DNA of 64,000 bases, taken from the NCBI GenBank assembly GCA_002700305.1, contig PACZ01000021.1, forward strand, positions 1-64,000, in the 5' to 3' direction. Shown piece after piece: positions 8,797-17,779 of the stretch (positions are counted from its first letter, which is position 1; each line of letters starts with the position of its first letter). The DNA is from Hyphomonas sp. (GTDB lineage Bacteria; Pseudomonadota; Alphaproteobacteria; Caulobacterales; Hyphomonadaceae). The position numbers and the translations under genes were made by a program. Under the pieces are notes generated by a model that saw nothing but the letters and a program-made list of their open reading frames with translations, was not told the DNA's origin and did no database searches.

Positions 8797-9423
8797 CTAG
8801 CCTTTCATCAGGCCGGCGGCCTTCAGGAATTTGCCGGCGCGCAGCACCCGCTGCAGCTTGTCTTCGGATGACCGGTCGCCCTGATTCGAATCCGGGTGGA
8901 AGCGGCGCACATATTCGGCATAGCGCGCGCGGATGTCGTTCGGCGATGCATCGGCCTCCAGGTCGAGTTCCCGCAGCGCGCGCACCTGCAGGCTGGACCG
9001 GCGGCCGGATGTGGCATTGCCGGTCGCTTCGGCGACATCGTCCATATCGAAGAAGCGGCGCCCGGCCCAGCGTCGCGGATCGAACTGGTCTGCACTTTTC
9101 TTGCCCGCCATCGGGCCGGTGCCGAAGCGCCAGGTGCGCTTGTGGCCGAATCGCTCTGCCCGTGTAAAGGCGGCCGCCTCGGCCTGGGACATGCCTTCGA
9201 AGAAATTGAAGCTGCGATTGTATTCAGCGATGTGCTTGGCGCAGAAATGGTGACGCCCCTTCCCGCCCCGCTTGGGCGCCGGATGGCTGCCTTCCAGGTC
9301 GCAGCCCTTGTGATCGCAGACGCGCGTCTTGCGGGCACGCGCACGCGACACCTCGTCGGGCGGCGGGTTCACCCTTATATCGGTGAACTTGACTCGGTAG
9401 GGGTATGGATCGCCATCGGACAT
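8797..9423 (-). CDS. J-domain (DnaJ-like) protein with C-terminal J domain
   Basis: A 208-residue protein whose last 65 residues form a J domain containing the HPD tripeptide (RRFHPDSN), the Hsp70-stimulating motif. The N-terminal half carries a short Cys/His-rich stretch (CDHKGCDLEGSH, HFCAKH) that could bind zinc. There is no glycine/phenylalanine linker or classical DnaJ zinc finger, so it is a specialised co-chaperone and not DnaJ itself. This architecture is common in alphaproteobacteria next to bolA, as here; the two genes diverge with start regions 31 bases apart. The client is unknown. Confidence 0.85.
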   Translation of the reverse strand: MSDGDPYPYRVKFTDIRVNPPPDEVSRARARKTRVCDHKGCDLEGSHPAPKRGGKGRHHFCAKHIAEYNRSFNFFEGMSQAEAAAFTRAERFGHKRTWRFGTGPMAGKKSADQFDPRRWAGRRFFDMDDVAEATGNATSGRRSSLQVRALRELDLEADASPNDIRARYAEYVRRFHPDSNQGDRSSEDKLQRVLRAGKFLKAAGLMKG

Positions 9424-9454
9424 GACCCGGGATAATAGGGAGTACGCGTTAAAG

Positions 9455-9733
9455 ATGCCACAACTGACTGACAGACTATCGCGGATTCACGACCTTTTGA
9501 CTGAAGCTTTTCAGCCTGTGGAGCTGGAAATCAGCGATGACAGCGCCAAACATGCCGGCCATGCGGGTGCCAGCCCGGAGGGCGAGACGCATTACAGTGT
9601 GAGAATCGTCTCCCCCGCCTTCGAAGGCCTGTCGCGCGTACAGATCCAGCGCACAGTCATGCTGGCCCTGCAGCAGGAATTCGACACCGGCCTGCATGCG
9701 CTGGCCCTCAAAGCCAGCGCACCGAAGGCCTGA
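9455..9733 (+). CDS. bolA: BolA family protein
   Basis: A 92-residue BolA/IbaG-type protein. Family features are SDDSAKHAGHAG near the centre, GETHYSV, and the GLSRVQIQR segment of the class II KH-like fold. BolA proteins pair with monothiol glutaredoxins and take part in iron-sulfur cluster handling; some bind DNA. The ATG at 9455 (MPQLTDRLSRI) gives the usual length; an upstream in-frame ATG at 9422 would add 11 residues but has no better ribosome site. The gene stands alone on the plus strand and diverges from the J-domain gene. Confidence 0.9.
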   Translation: MPQLTDRLSRIHDLLTEAFQPVELEISDDSAKHAGHAGASPEGETHYSVRIVSPAFEGLSRVQIQRTVMLALQQEFDTGLHALALKASAPKA

Positions 9734-9805
9734 TTCTCAAGAATCTTCGGAACTGCATTGCCTACCTGAACGTATTCTCCTCAACACCGTCGAGGAGAAC
9801 GGGTG

Positions 9806-10159
9806 ATGGTAATCAGGATGATCATGGCGGCTCTGGCCGCAGGCGGCTTCGTATGCGCAGCCTCCGCCGAAGACACAGGGCCGCGCTCTGACCAATGGCA
9901 GTTGCAGGAAATCCGGGACACGGTCTGCATGGCCAGCGACGAGGTGCTGTTCATCCCGGTGTCAAACGATCTTCCCTCCCGGGAGACGACCTACGCCCTG
10001 GTGCCGGCTGACAATCTCAATGTCATCAGCGCCCATGTCGTGACCCCGGACCAGCGCAAATGGCTGATCCGCCACGGCTGCAACAGCCCGGCTTCGCGTC
10101 AGCAGGCGGCCATGAATGTGTCGACCGTGACGCCGGCCTCAGGCGGGCTCGATTACTGA
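9806..10159 (+). CDS. Small secreted protein of unknown function
   Basis: I do not recognise the family. The product is 117 residues with an N-terminal signal peptide (hydrophobic core AALAAGGFVCAASA, probable cleavage before EDTGP), leaving about 95 residues with two cysteines (VCMAS and HGCNS) that could form a periplasmic disulfide. The ATG at 9806 is favoured over the GTG at 9803 because AGGAG lies 8 bases before it. The 3' end overlaps the convergent CorC-family gene by 21 bases. Confidence 0.7.
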   Translation: MVIRMIMAALAAGGFVCAASAEDTGPRSDQWQLQEIRDTVCMASDEVLFIPVSNDLPSRETTYALVPADNLNVISAHVVTPDQRKWLIRHGCNSPASRQQAAMNVSTVTPASGGLDY

Positions 10160-11401
10160 GATATTCAGTCCGGTCACCTGGTTGCGCTGGCGGCGCAGCA
10201 CGTTGAACCGGTATCCATGGAACACGAAACTCTGCCCGGCTTCCGGGATGGTCTGCGCCTCGTGAATGACCAGGCCCGCCACCGTGACGGCTTCATCGTC
10301 CGGCAGGTTCCAGTTCATTGCCCGGTTCACATCGCGGATTGGCACCCAGCCATCGACATTGACGGAGCCATCCTCCTGCGGGCGCACGCCCTGTACAGCG
10401 ATGTCATGCTCGTCATGGATTGAGCCGACAATCTCTTCCAGAATGTCTTCCAGCGTAATCAGGCCCTGCAGTTCGCCATACTCGTCGATGACGAGGGCAA
10501 AGTGGCTGCGTTCTTTCAGAAAGGCGTCGAGCTGGTCCTGCACCGGCGTGGTTTCCGGCACGAACCAGGGTTTGCGCATGATCGCATCGAGGTCGAGGCT
10601 GGCAAGATTGCCGCCCAGCGGAATAATCGCGCGCAGCAGATCCTTGGCGTGCAGGATGCCGACAATCTCTTCCTTCTCCCCGCGATAGAGCGGGATGCGC
10701 GTGTGCGGGCTGGCCAGCGCCTTCATCACCATCTGGCGCGGATCGAGATCGGCGCTCAGCATCTTGATGTTCTTGCGGTGGATCATGACGTCTTCGACGG
10801 TCAGTTCCTTGAGGTCGAGGGCGCCGACAAGGCGCTGGCGGTCGGCATCGTCCACCCCGCCTTCAAAGGCATGCAGGTCAATCGCGCCGCGGATTTCCTC
10901 ATCCGCCGTGATCGCCTCGGCCGGTGTCCCGAGACCCACGAGTTTCAGCGTCACCGAGACGATCGCCTGGATAGCCGTCACGATCCACGAAGCCACCGCC
11001 ACCAGAATGGAGATGATTCCGGCGACGCTCATCGCCATCGCGTCCGGACGGCCGATGGCATAGGTTTTCGGCATCACTTCGGCGAAGACCAGCACGAGGA
11101 TCGTCATCACGCCGGTGGCCATCGCCATGGCCACGCCGCCCTGCCCGAACAGCTGGGTGAACAGCGACGTTGCCAGCACCGAGGCCAGGATGTTCACGAC
11201 ATTGTTGCCGAGCAGGATCGAGCCGATCAGCCCTTCCCGGTTGGAGATCAGCCGGTTGACGGCTGCGGCGCGCTTGTCGCCTTCCTTCTCCAGCGCATGC
11301 ATGCGCGCCCGCGAGGCCGCCGTCAGCGCCGTCTCGGAGCCCGAGAAAAAGCCTGAGAGCGCCAGCAATACGAAGATGGCGATGATGTAACCGGCGATCA
11401 T
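10139..11401 (-). CDS. CNNM/CorC (HlyC) family membrane protein with CBS domains
   Basis: A 420-residue hemolysin-like protein with an N-terminal DUF21/CNNM membrane domain (about residues 1-190, several hydrophobic helices, first one with FFSGSETALTAA), a pair of CBS domains (about 205-335, including VIDEYGELQGLITLEDILEE) and a C-terminal CorC/HlyC domain. Relatives are linked to Mg/Co transport or export. The older 'hemolysin' label comes from a distant homologue and should not be read as toxin activity. It is downstream of aroK-aroB with a 19-base gap, probably in the same transcript. Confidence 0.88.
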   Translation of the reverse strand: MIAGYIIAIFVLLALSGFFSGSETALTAASRARMHALEKEGDKRAAAVNRLISNREGLIGSILLGNNVVNILASVLATSLFTQLFGQGGVAMAMATGVMTILVLVFAEVMPKTYAIGRPDAMAMSVAGIISILVAVASWIVTAIQAIVSVTLKLVGLGTPAEAITADEEIRGAIDLHAFEGGVDDADRQRLVGALDLKELTVEDVMIHRKNIKMLSADLDPRQMVMKALASPHTRIPLYRGEKEEIVGILHAKDLLRAIIPLGGNLASLDLDAIMRKPWFVPETTPVQDQLDAFLKERSHFALVIDEYGELQGLITLEDILEEIVGSIHDEHDIAVQGVRPQEDGSVNVDGWVPIRDVNRAMNWNLPDDEAVTVAGLVIHEAQTIPEAGQSFVFHGYRFNVLRRQRNQVTGLNISVIEPA

Positions 11402-11420
11402 GTCAGCCCGTCTGCCCCTG

Positions 11421-12551
11421 TTATCCCTCTAGAGTTTCACTGCGCAGGAATTTTTCCACGGCGGCAAGGTCTGCATCGGGATGAATGTAGGCCTGTCCGA
11501 TTCCGCGAGCCAGGATTAGCGGCACCTTCCCGCCGCTGGCCTTCTTGTCCTGCTGCATGAGCCGGACGAGTTCTGCCGCCGTATACGCCTCACCCTGCCG
11601 GCCGGGAATAGCGGCCTGCAGTCCGGAGGTTTCCAGCATGCGCTTTACCCGCGCGGCATCTTCAGCCGGTGTGATGCCTGTCGCCGCGCCATAGCGGAAG
11701 GCGAGCGCCATGCCGATGGCGACGGCTTCCCCATGCAGCAGGTCTGGCCGGTAATTGTTCGCCGCTTCCAGCGCATGGCCGAATGTGTGGCCGAGGTTCA
11801 GGAGCGCGCGTACGCCCTTCTCGGTTTCATCTTCGGCCACAATCGCTGCCTTGGCACGGCAGCTGACAGCGACGGCATAGGTGATCGCATCGGCCTCAAG
11901 CGCCAGGACGCGGGCGCCGTTCGCTTCCAGCCAGTCGAAGAAGGCCGGATCATTGATGAGGCCATATTTGACGATTTCGGCATAGCCCGCCCGCAGTTCC
12001 CGCGCCGGCAGCGTGGCGAGAAGTTCGGTGTCGGCGATCACCAGCCGGGGCTGGTAAAAAGCGCCGATCAGATTCTTGCCGCGCGGACTGTTCACAGCGG
12101 TCTTTCCGCCGACGGAAGAATCGACCTGTGCCAGCAGTGTCGTCGGCACCTGCACGAACCCCATGCCGCGCTTCATCAGGCTGGCCGAGAGACCGGCAAT
12201 ATCTCCGATCACCCCGCCGCCGAGCGCGACCAGCACATCGGACCGGTCGGCGCCGCCTTCCAGCAGCCAGTCGAGGATCGTTTCGAGATTGGTGAAGCTC
12301 TTGGTCTTTTCGCCTGGCGTCAGCGCGAGCCAGCTGGACGAAATGCCGGACGCCTCCAGCACCGTTTCGACGCGCGCACGGTGGGCCGCTTCGACATGTT
12401 CGTCAGTCAGCACGAAGACGCGCTTCTGTTTCAGCATCGGCAATAGCCGCGGGCCCAGCTCCGCCAGGGCACCATGGCCGACAAGAATATCGTAAGACCG
12501 GGCGCCGAGATCGACTGACACGGTTTCCAGTTCGGGGGCCGTTACGTTCAT
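11421..12551 (-). CDS. aroB: 3-dehydroquinate synthase
   Basis: Converts DAHP to 3-dehydroquinate, the second step of the shikimate pathway, using NAD and a divalent metal. The 376-residue protein shows the family motifs [30 protein letters not shown] and, near the metal site, [12 protein letters not shown] and [11 protein letters not shown]. The start overlaps the aroK stop by 4 bases (ATGA), an arrangement seen in many proteobacteria. The C-terminal segment carries the usual helical domain and the length is normal. Confidence 0.96.
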   Translation of the reverse strand: MNVTAPELETVSVDLGARSYDILVGHGALAELGPRLLPMLKQKRVFVLTDEHVEAAHRARVETVLEASGISSSWLALTPGEKTKSFTNLETILDWLLEGGADRSDVLVALGGGVIGDIAGLSASLMKRGMGFVQVPTTLLAQVDSSVGGKTAVNSPRGKNLIGAFYQPRLVIADTELLATLPARELRAGYAEIVKYGLINDPAFFDWLEANGARVLALEADAITYAVAVSCRAKAAIVAEDETEKGVRALLNLGHTFGHALEAANNYRPDLLHGEAVAIGMALAFRYGAATGITPAEDAARVKRMLETSGLQAAIPGRQGEAYTAAELVRLMQQDKKASGGKVPLILARGIGQAYIHPDADLAAVEKFLRSETLEG

Positions 12552-13120
12552 TGGGGCTTCCAGGTCTTCAGGGCCTTCAGGATGGCATTCACCGTATTCG
12601 TGTGCGGACCGTCCTTGGATCGGACGACCAGGTCGGCCTGCGAATAGATCGGCTCACGTTCGGCCAGCAGGTTTGTCAGCACGTTCTTGGCATCGTTGCG
12701 CTGCAGCAGCGGACGGGTGTCGCGCTTCTGGACGCGCTTCCACAGGGTTTCGAGATCGGCATTCAGCCAGACGGTGATCGCGTGTTCGCGCATCAGGGCG
12801 CGTGTCTCTTCATTGAGGTAGGCCCCGCCCCCGGTCGCCAGCACATGTGGCGGCATTGCCAGGAGGCGTTTCAGCACCTGCTGCTCGCCGCGCCGGAAGT
12901 CTGCTTCGCCATGCAGGGCGAAGATGTCGGAGATCGACAGGCCGGCTGCCTTCTCGATTTCCGTATCGCTGTCATAGAAAGGCCGGCCCAGCTTTTCTGC
13001 CAGCCGGCGCCCGACCGTCGACTTGCCCGCCCCCATCAGGCCGACAAGCGCAATTGTCCGCGACTCATAAGGCAGAGCCGCCGGTTTTTGTTGCGCTGGA
13101 CTGTCGCTGTCAGAAGGCAT
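12548..13120 (-). CDS. aroK: Shikimate kinase
   Basis: Phosphorylates shikimate at the 3-hydroxyl with ATP. The 190-residue protein has the Walker A motif GLMGAGKST at residues 27-35, the shikimate-binding DSDTEIE segment, the arginine-bearing GEADFRRGE, and GGGAYL in the P-loop core. It carries a short N-terminal extension compared with Escherichia coli AroK. It is first in the aroK-aroB-corC cluster; the divergent small membrane gene begins 110 bases away. Confidence 0.95.
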   Translation of the reverse strand: MPSDSDSPAQQKPAALPYESRTIALVGLMGAGKSTVGRRLAEKLGRPFYDSDTEIEKAAGLSISDIFALHGEADFRRGEQQVLKRLLAMPPHVLATGGGAYLNEETRALMREHAITVWLNADLETLWKRVQKRDTRPLLQRNDAKNVLTNLLAEREPIYSQADLVVRSKDGPHTNTVNAILKALKTWKPQ

Positions 13121-13229
13121 TCTGGACTTTCATGGCCGGTTCGGTTCATTTCCTATAGAGACGGTGAGGCCTTCGCAATTGGTGAAGGTGGACCGCAAAA
13201 GTCTGAATACAACCCAGAGGTGTGATCTC

Positions 13230-13364
13230 ATGCGCAAATTCCTGATCCTGCTTGGCGTTTTGGCGGTGATTGGGCTGGCAGGCCTGTGGTGGCTGGGAAC
13301 CAAGGCCGAACAGGGAAAACCCGCCCCTGGCGAGATCCGGATCGAGGTCGAAGATGTGGTCTAG
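13230..13364 (+). CDS. 44-residue single-pass membrane protein
   Basis: A tiny protein, MRKFLILLGVLAVIGLAG and onward, with one hydrophobic helix (residues about 4-21) and a charged tail ending EIRIEVEDVV. AGAGG-like sequence (AGAGG at 13216-13220) lies 9 bases before the ATG, which supports translation. Its last 11 bases overlap the start of the next gene in a different frame, so the two are probably translationally coupled. I do not recognise a family; the orientation suggests an inner-membrane anchor with a periplasmic tail. Confidence 0.65.
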   Translation: MRKFLILLGVLAVIGLAGLWWLGTKAEQGKPAPGEIRIEVEDVV

Positions 13365-15138
13365 GCGCCTCCTTGCCGGCGCGGCTCTCGCCACACTCCT
13401 GAGTTGTCCTGCGCATGCGCAGATCGAGGATAGCTGGCTGGAACAGGTCGACCCGTGGGGGATCAGCTACCTCGAAGACGACGAACCGGCCCTTCGTACC
13501 CGCATGTGGCGGGGCGCGCGCGGGGAAGATCTGCTGGTCCTGATGCAGGAGGCCCGCACCAAGGGCCTGAGTCCGGCAGAACAGATGCTGATGCGCCGAC
13601 TCGCCTTGTCGGCCGGACAGGCGCCGGACGGCGAAGACAGCGATGCCCTGCTGGCAGAGCGCGCCCGCATAGCCTTTGAACTGGGCGAGGCGGCCGCAGC
13701 CGCCGGCCAGTTTGCGGAACTGGAATCGCCGGACGCCGCGGCCATGGCGGCAGACCTGAACCTGGTACTCGGCAATGAAGCGACCGCTTGCGGCGAGCTG
13801 AGCACGCCTGGCCTTGAAGGCGATTACTGGCCGAAGCTGCGCGCCGTCTGCGCCGCGCTGGCGGGCAATACATCCGGCGCCGAACTCGCCATGGAAATGG
13901 CGCAGGCCCAGGGCGTGGAAGACAGCTGGCTGTCCGCAGCGATCTTCGCCATGTCCGGCGTTGCACCGAAGCCGCCAAAGGCGAAATTCGACAGCGGCAT
14001 CGGCTTCGTCATGTCGAACCGCGCCTTTCTGGAAGTCACGCCCGATGCCGTCCCCCAGGACCGGGCAGATATCGCCGCAGCCATGGCCCGGCGCAAGCTG
14101 ACCCCACCGGATGCGCGCGTGAAAGCCGCCCAGATCGCCGCCGAGGCCGGCCTGATCGACCGGGAAGAATTCCGTATCGCCTACAATTCCGCCCTCGCTG
14201 CGGACGGTTTCAATCCGCGCACCCTGCTCAGCGAAGCCAAATTCGCCGATGCCGACGGCGCCCGTTCCGATGCCGAAACCGCCGAAGCGATCGCGGCCGC
14301 GCTGGAAGAGGCGCAGGCGAACCCCGCCCGGTTTGCCGCGACCGCCAGCCTGCTGCGCGATGGCATGGCGCGGTTGCCGCTTGGTCCGGACACCGAGGAC
14401 AAGGCACTTCTCTTCGCCCGGGCCAGCATCGCGGCCGGCGAACTGGAAGAAGCCCTGCGCTGGGTAACACCGCCAGAGCCTGAACCGGAACCGGTGGTGC
14501 TTGAGCCGCAGACCCCCACCGCCCTTCTGGAAGACATCGGGCCTGCGCCGGAGGATGACACGGCGCTCGATGCCGAGCCTGCCGCCGAACCGGACAATGA
14601 CGCCGACCTGACAGACGCAGCAACGGAAGAAGAAGATCCCGGCGCGGAGGAAGACGCGCTCCCGCCAGAGCCGGAACCTGTTCCGGATCCGCCTTCCTTC
14701 GATGCCGCCTGGATCGGCGCACTCGTGATTATCTCCGACCCGGACGCAAGCAAGAGCGCCATACGCAAAGCCGCCGACGACCTGATCGCGGCGGCACAGG
14801 TGGAGGGAAAAACCGAAGCGGCCGCCCGGATCTTTGCCCTGTGGACGGCAGCTGGCACCGCCCCGCCTTCCGAAGCGCGGACCTTCCTCTCGCTGGAAAG
14901 CCCGGTGGACGATGCCTCCTCCGCCCCCGGAGACGCCATCGCGGTCTGGGCGGCGGCACGTTCCGGCACGGCAGCGGAAGTCGTGCTGCGGACTGTCTCG
15001 CTGACCAATGGGGATGCGTCCGAACTCGGCCTTGCGGACATCACGCTGATCCTCGCCGCGCTGGAGGACATCGGCGCCGGCGATGCCGCCCGCCTTCTGG
15101 CACTGGAGGCAACGGGCTACTGGAAAGAGGCGCCTTAA
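13354..15138 (+). CDS. Secreted helical-repeat protein with acidic proline-rich linker
   Basis: Unrecognised family, 594 residues. A signal peptide (MWSRRLLAGAALATLLSC) is probably cut after HAQ. The mature chain is rich in alanine, glutamate and leucine with helical periodicity suggestive of TPR- or Sel1-like packing, followed by an acidic, proline-rich linker at about residues 372-448 (repeated PEPEP and EDD/EED patches) and a second helical block. The ATG at 13354 starts inside the preceding 44-residue gene. No catalytic motif is visible. It lies between aroK and xerD; a periplasmic scaffolding role is only a guess. Confidence 0.7.
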   Translation: MWSRRLLAGAALATLLSCPAHAQIEDSWLEQVDPWGISYLEDDEPALRTRMWRGARGEDLLVLMQEARTKGLSPAEQMLMRRLALSAGQAPDGEDSDALLAERARIAFELGEAAAAAGQFAELESPDAAAMAADLNLVLGNEATACGELSTPGLEGDYWPKLRAVCAALAGNTSGAELAMEMAQAQGVEDSWLSAAIFAMSGVAPKPPKAKFDSGIGFVMSNRAFLEVTPDAVPQDRADIAAAMARRKLTPPDARVKAAQIAAEAGLIDREEFRIAYNSALAADGFNPRTLLSEAKFADADGARSDAETAEAIAAALEEAQANPARFAATASLLRDGMARLPLGPDTEDKALLFARASIAAGELEEALRWVTPPEPEPEPVVLEPQTPTALLEDIGPAPEDDTALDAEPAAEPDNDADLTDAATEEEDPGAEEDALPPEPEPVPDPPSFDAAWIGALVIISDPDASKSAIRKAADDLIAAAQVEGKTEAAARIFALWTAAGTAPPSEARTFLSLESPVDDASSAPGDAIAVWAAARSGTAAEVVLRTVSLTNGDASELGLADITLILAALEDIGAGDAARLLALEATGYWKEAP

Positions 15139-15220
15139 CCTCGCTTCCGACTTGATCTCTTCTGCAAAAGGCCGATGCTGACCTCATAGGGCCCCAATGA
15201 GAGGCCCGAGGGAGGAAAGC

Positions 15221-17188
15221 ATGAAATATCTGGGACAGGCGAGCCTCGCCGTCTTGCTGCTGGCGGCTGGCTGCACCGCTCAGCCGGACATGGTCACACC
15301 ACCGGAAACAACTGCCGCGACGCCAGAGACGCTGGCCGAAGCAGCGCCGGAAGCGACAATGGCCCCTGCCCCGGCGGACCGGGTGGCCCTGTTCGGTGAC
15401 CTGCACGTCCACACCGGCCAGTCCTTCGATGCCTTCATCTCGTCCGTCCGTGCGACGCCGGACGATGCCTACCGGTTTGCCAAGGGAGAGAAGATCACCA
15501 CCGATGGCGGTTATGACGTTCAGCTGAACGGCCCGCTCGACTTCCTGGCCGTCACCGACCATGGCGAATATATGGGCATCATGCCGGCCATGGCGACGCC
15601 CGGCACGGCCCTATCGCAAACGAATTTCGCCAAGACCGTCTTCGGCCCGGATGCAGAGAATCCCGCCCAGTCCTTCCAGAATGTCGGCCTGACGATCGTG
15701 TCGGGGGACGAGATCGAGGAGATCTATGACCGGGATGTGATCGATTCGGCCTGGCAACGCGCCATTGATGCGGCCGAGCGCCATTATGAGCCCGGCAAGT
15801 TCACGACCTTCGCAGGCTATGAATTCACGGCCATGACCCCGGTGCTGGAATCTAAAATCCCGGCCGCGGCGAACCTGCACCGCAATGTCATCTTCCGCGG
15901 CGAAGCGCCCGCGCGCCTCTTCTCGACGCTTGATTCTCCAAACCCGGAAGATCTCTGGGACTGGATGGATGCCCAGCGCGCAGACGGCCGGGATGTCATG
16001 TCCATCCCGCACAATTCCAACGCCTCCAATGGCGAGATGTTCGCCTCGGAGACCTATGAGGGCGGCGAACTGACGGCGGACTATGCCGTCACCCGCATGC
16101 GCAATGAGCCAGTGATCGAGATCACCCAGATCAAGGGCACATCCGAAGCTCACCCGGCTCTGTCCCCGAACGATGAATGGGCGAATTTCGAACTCTATGA
16201 GACCTTCATCGGCAGCGCGGCGAAATCCTCTCCGCATATTGGCGACTATGCCCGCACGGCACTGGCCCGCGGCCTCGGCCTCGCCGACACGAAGGGCTTC
16301 AACCCATTCAAGTTCGGCTTCATTGGCTCCAGCGATACACATATCGGCGCCGGTCCGTTCATCGAGGAAACCTTCTGGGGCAAGTTCCCGGTCGATGGCG
16401 GAGATCCGGCGAATCGCCATTCCATTCCTCCGAACGGGGAGAAGACCTGGGACGCCGATAAAGCCCGTATCACCATTCCAGCCGATGGCGTGATGGTTCC
16501 AAACATGCGCCGCCTGCTGGCCGCCAGCCAGTACAGCGCCTCAGGCCTCGCCGGTGTGTGGGCGGATGAAAACACGCGCGAAGCCATCTTCGATGCGATC
16601 CGCCGCAAGGAAACCTTCGGTACCTCCGGCCCGCGCCTGAAGGCTCGCATGTTCGCAAGCTTCGACTTTGAGGATGGCATCCTCTCTGATCCGGATCTTG
16701 TTGCCAGCGCCTATGAAACGGGAGTCCCTCAGGGCGGGAACCTGACCGGCAGCGGCGCGGCGCCGCAGATCCTCGCCTGGGCGATGCGCGACCCGGACTC
16801 CTATCCCCTCCAGCGCGTGCAGGTGGTGAAGGTCTGGACCGATGCCGACGGCACAGCCCATGAGGCCGTCTATGACGCGGCCTGTTCCGGCGGTGCCCTG
16901 CCCGATCCACAAACCCATCGGTGCCCTGACAATGGCGCCAGCGTTGACCTGACCGACTGCTCCACCAATGACGGCACAGGCGCCGGCGAGATGAAAGCTC
17001 TCTGGACCGACCCGGACTTCGACCCGGCCCGGCGGTCTGCCTATTATGTCCGCGTGCTGGAAAACCCGTCCTGCCGCTGGTCCAGCTGGGATGCGGCGCG
17101 CAATAGCACGCCGCCCAATCCGGACATGCCCTCCACAATCCAGGAACGGGCCTGGACCAGCCCGGTCTGGTACAATCCGCAGGGATGA
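15221..17188 (+). CDS. DUF3604 family lipoprotein (PHP-like phosphoesterase fold)
   Basis: A 655-residue protein of the DUF3604 family. The lipobox LLLAAGC places the lipidated cysteine at residue 18, so the mature protein is membrane-anchored in the periplasm or outer membrane. Metal-site-like motifs of a PHP/metallophosphoesterase-type barrel are visible: GDLHVHTGQSFD near residue 61, VTDHGEYMG, and SIPHNSNASNG. The ATG at 15221 has GGAGG 6 bases upstream and is preferred to an upstream in-frame codon at 15197. The substrate is unknown. A 12-bp hairpin follows the gene. Confidence 0.85.
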   Translation: MKYLGQASLAVLLLAAGCTAQPDMVTPPETTAATPETLAEAAPEATMAPAPADRVALFGDLHVHTGQSFDAFISSVRATPDDAYRFAKGEKITTDGGYDVQLNGPLDFLAVTDHGEYMGIMPAMATPGTALSQTNFAKTVFGPDAENPAQSFQNVGLTIVSGDEIEEIYDRDVIDSAWQRAIDAAERHYEPGKFTTFAGYEFTAMTPVLESKIPAAANLHRNVIFRGEAPARLFSTLDSPNPEDLWDWMDAQRADGRDVMSIPHNSNASNGEMFASETYEGGELTADYAVTRMRNEPVIEITQIKGTSEAHPALSPNDEWANFELYETFIGSAAKSSPHIGDYARTALARGLGLADTKGFNPFKFGFIGSSDTHIGAGPFIEETFWGKFPVDGGDPANRHSIPPNGEKTWDADKARITIPADGVMVPNMRRLLAASQYSASGLAGVWADENTREAIFDAIRRKETFGTSGPRLKARMFASFDFEDGILSDPDLVASAYETGVPQGGNLTGSGAAPQILAWAMRDPDSYPLQRVQVVKVWTDADGTAHEAVYDAACSGGALPDPQTHRCPDNGASVDLTDCSTNDGTGAGEMKALWTDPDFDPARRSAYYVRVLENPSCRWSSWDAARNSTPPNPDMPSTIQERAWTSPVWYNPQG

Positions 17189-17202
17189 CATAATTCTGCC
17201 TG

Positions 17203-17233
17203 AAGCGCGGGGCAGAGAGCCTGCCCTGCGCTT
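17203..17233. terminator. Hairpin after DUF3604 gene
   Basis: AAGCGCGGGGCA pairs with TGCCCTGCGCTT (12 bp including one G-U) around a 7-base loop, 14 bases after the stop codon. There is only a short T-poor tail (ATC), so termination would be imperfect or aided by other factors. Confidence 0.5.
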
Positions 17234-17260
17234 ATCAGACCTTCCTGCTTCAGGTGTTTC

Positions 17261-17719
17261 ATGCCCGACTTCGTCATCCCCGGCGACATCGCCCACGTCA
17301 TCCAGATTGCCATCGCGCCTGTCTTCCTGCTGGCCGGCATCGGGGCGTTCCTGAATGTGATGACCAGCCGGTTGGGCCGCGTGGTGGACCGTTGGCGTAC
17401 GTTGGAGGCGGCGCTGTCCGACTGCGATGACGCGCGCCGCCGGATTTACGTGAAGGAACTCAGCATCCTTGATCGGCGGATGGCGCACTCGAACCGGGCC
17501 ATTGCGCTGTCGACCCTTGCCGCCCTGCTTGTCTGCGTCGTGATTATTTTCCTGTTCACAGGCCAGCTGCTGCACGTCTCGGTAAACCGCGCCGTTTCGA
17601 TCCTGTTCATTGCGGCCATGAGCGTTCTGGTGACGGCGCTGCTGTCCTTCCTGCTGGAGATTCGCATTTCCAGCCGGACGCTGCGGGTCGCGGGCCACCT
17701 CATCAAACCGCAAGCCTAG
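17261..17719 (+). CDS. DUF2721 family membrane protein
   Basis: A 152-residue protein with the DUF2721 signature: an N-terminal helix IQIAIAPVFLLAGIGAFLN, then VMTSRLGRVVDRWRTLE, a soluble helical segment, and two further transmembrane helices (about residues 87-110 and 118-140). The function of the family is unknown. The gene sits between a DUF3604 gene and xerD, all on the plus strand, but the upstream hairpin and 72-base gap suggest a separate transcript. Confidence 0.85.
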   Translation: MPDFVIPGDIAHVIQIAIAPVFLLAGIGAFLNVMTSRLGRVVDRWRTLEAALSDCDDARRRIYVKELSILDRRMAHSNRAIALSTLAALLVCVVIIFLFTGQLLHVSVNRAVSILFIAAMSVLVTALLSFLLEIRISSRTLRVAGHLIKPQA

Positions 17720-17779
17720 ACCCGCCCCCAAAACCCGGCGTTCACCCCCCCTCAACCAGAGCCGTGCGATAGTGGCCTC

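Noticed and set aside
10139-11401. Hemolysin toxin
   Set aside because: CNNM/CorC proteins are ion-transport related; the hemolysin name is historical.
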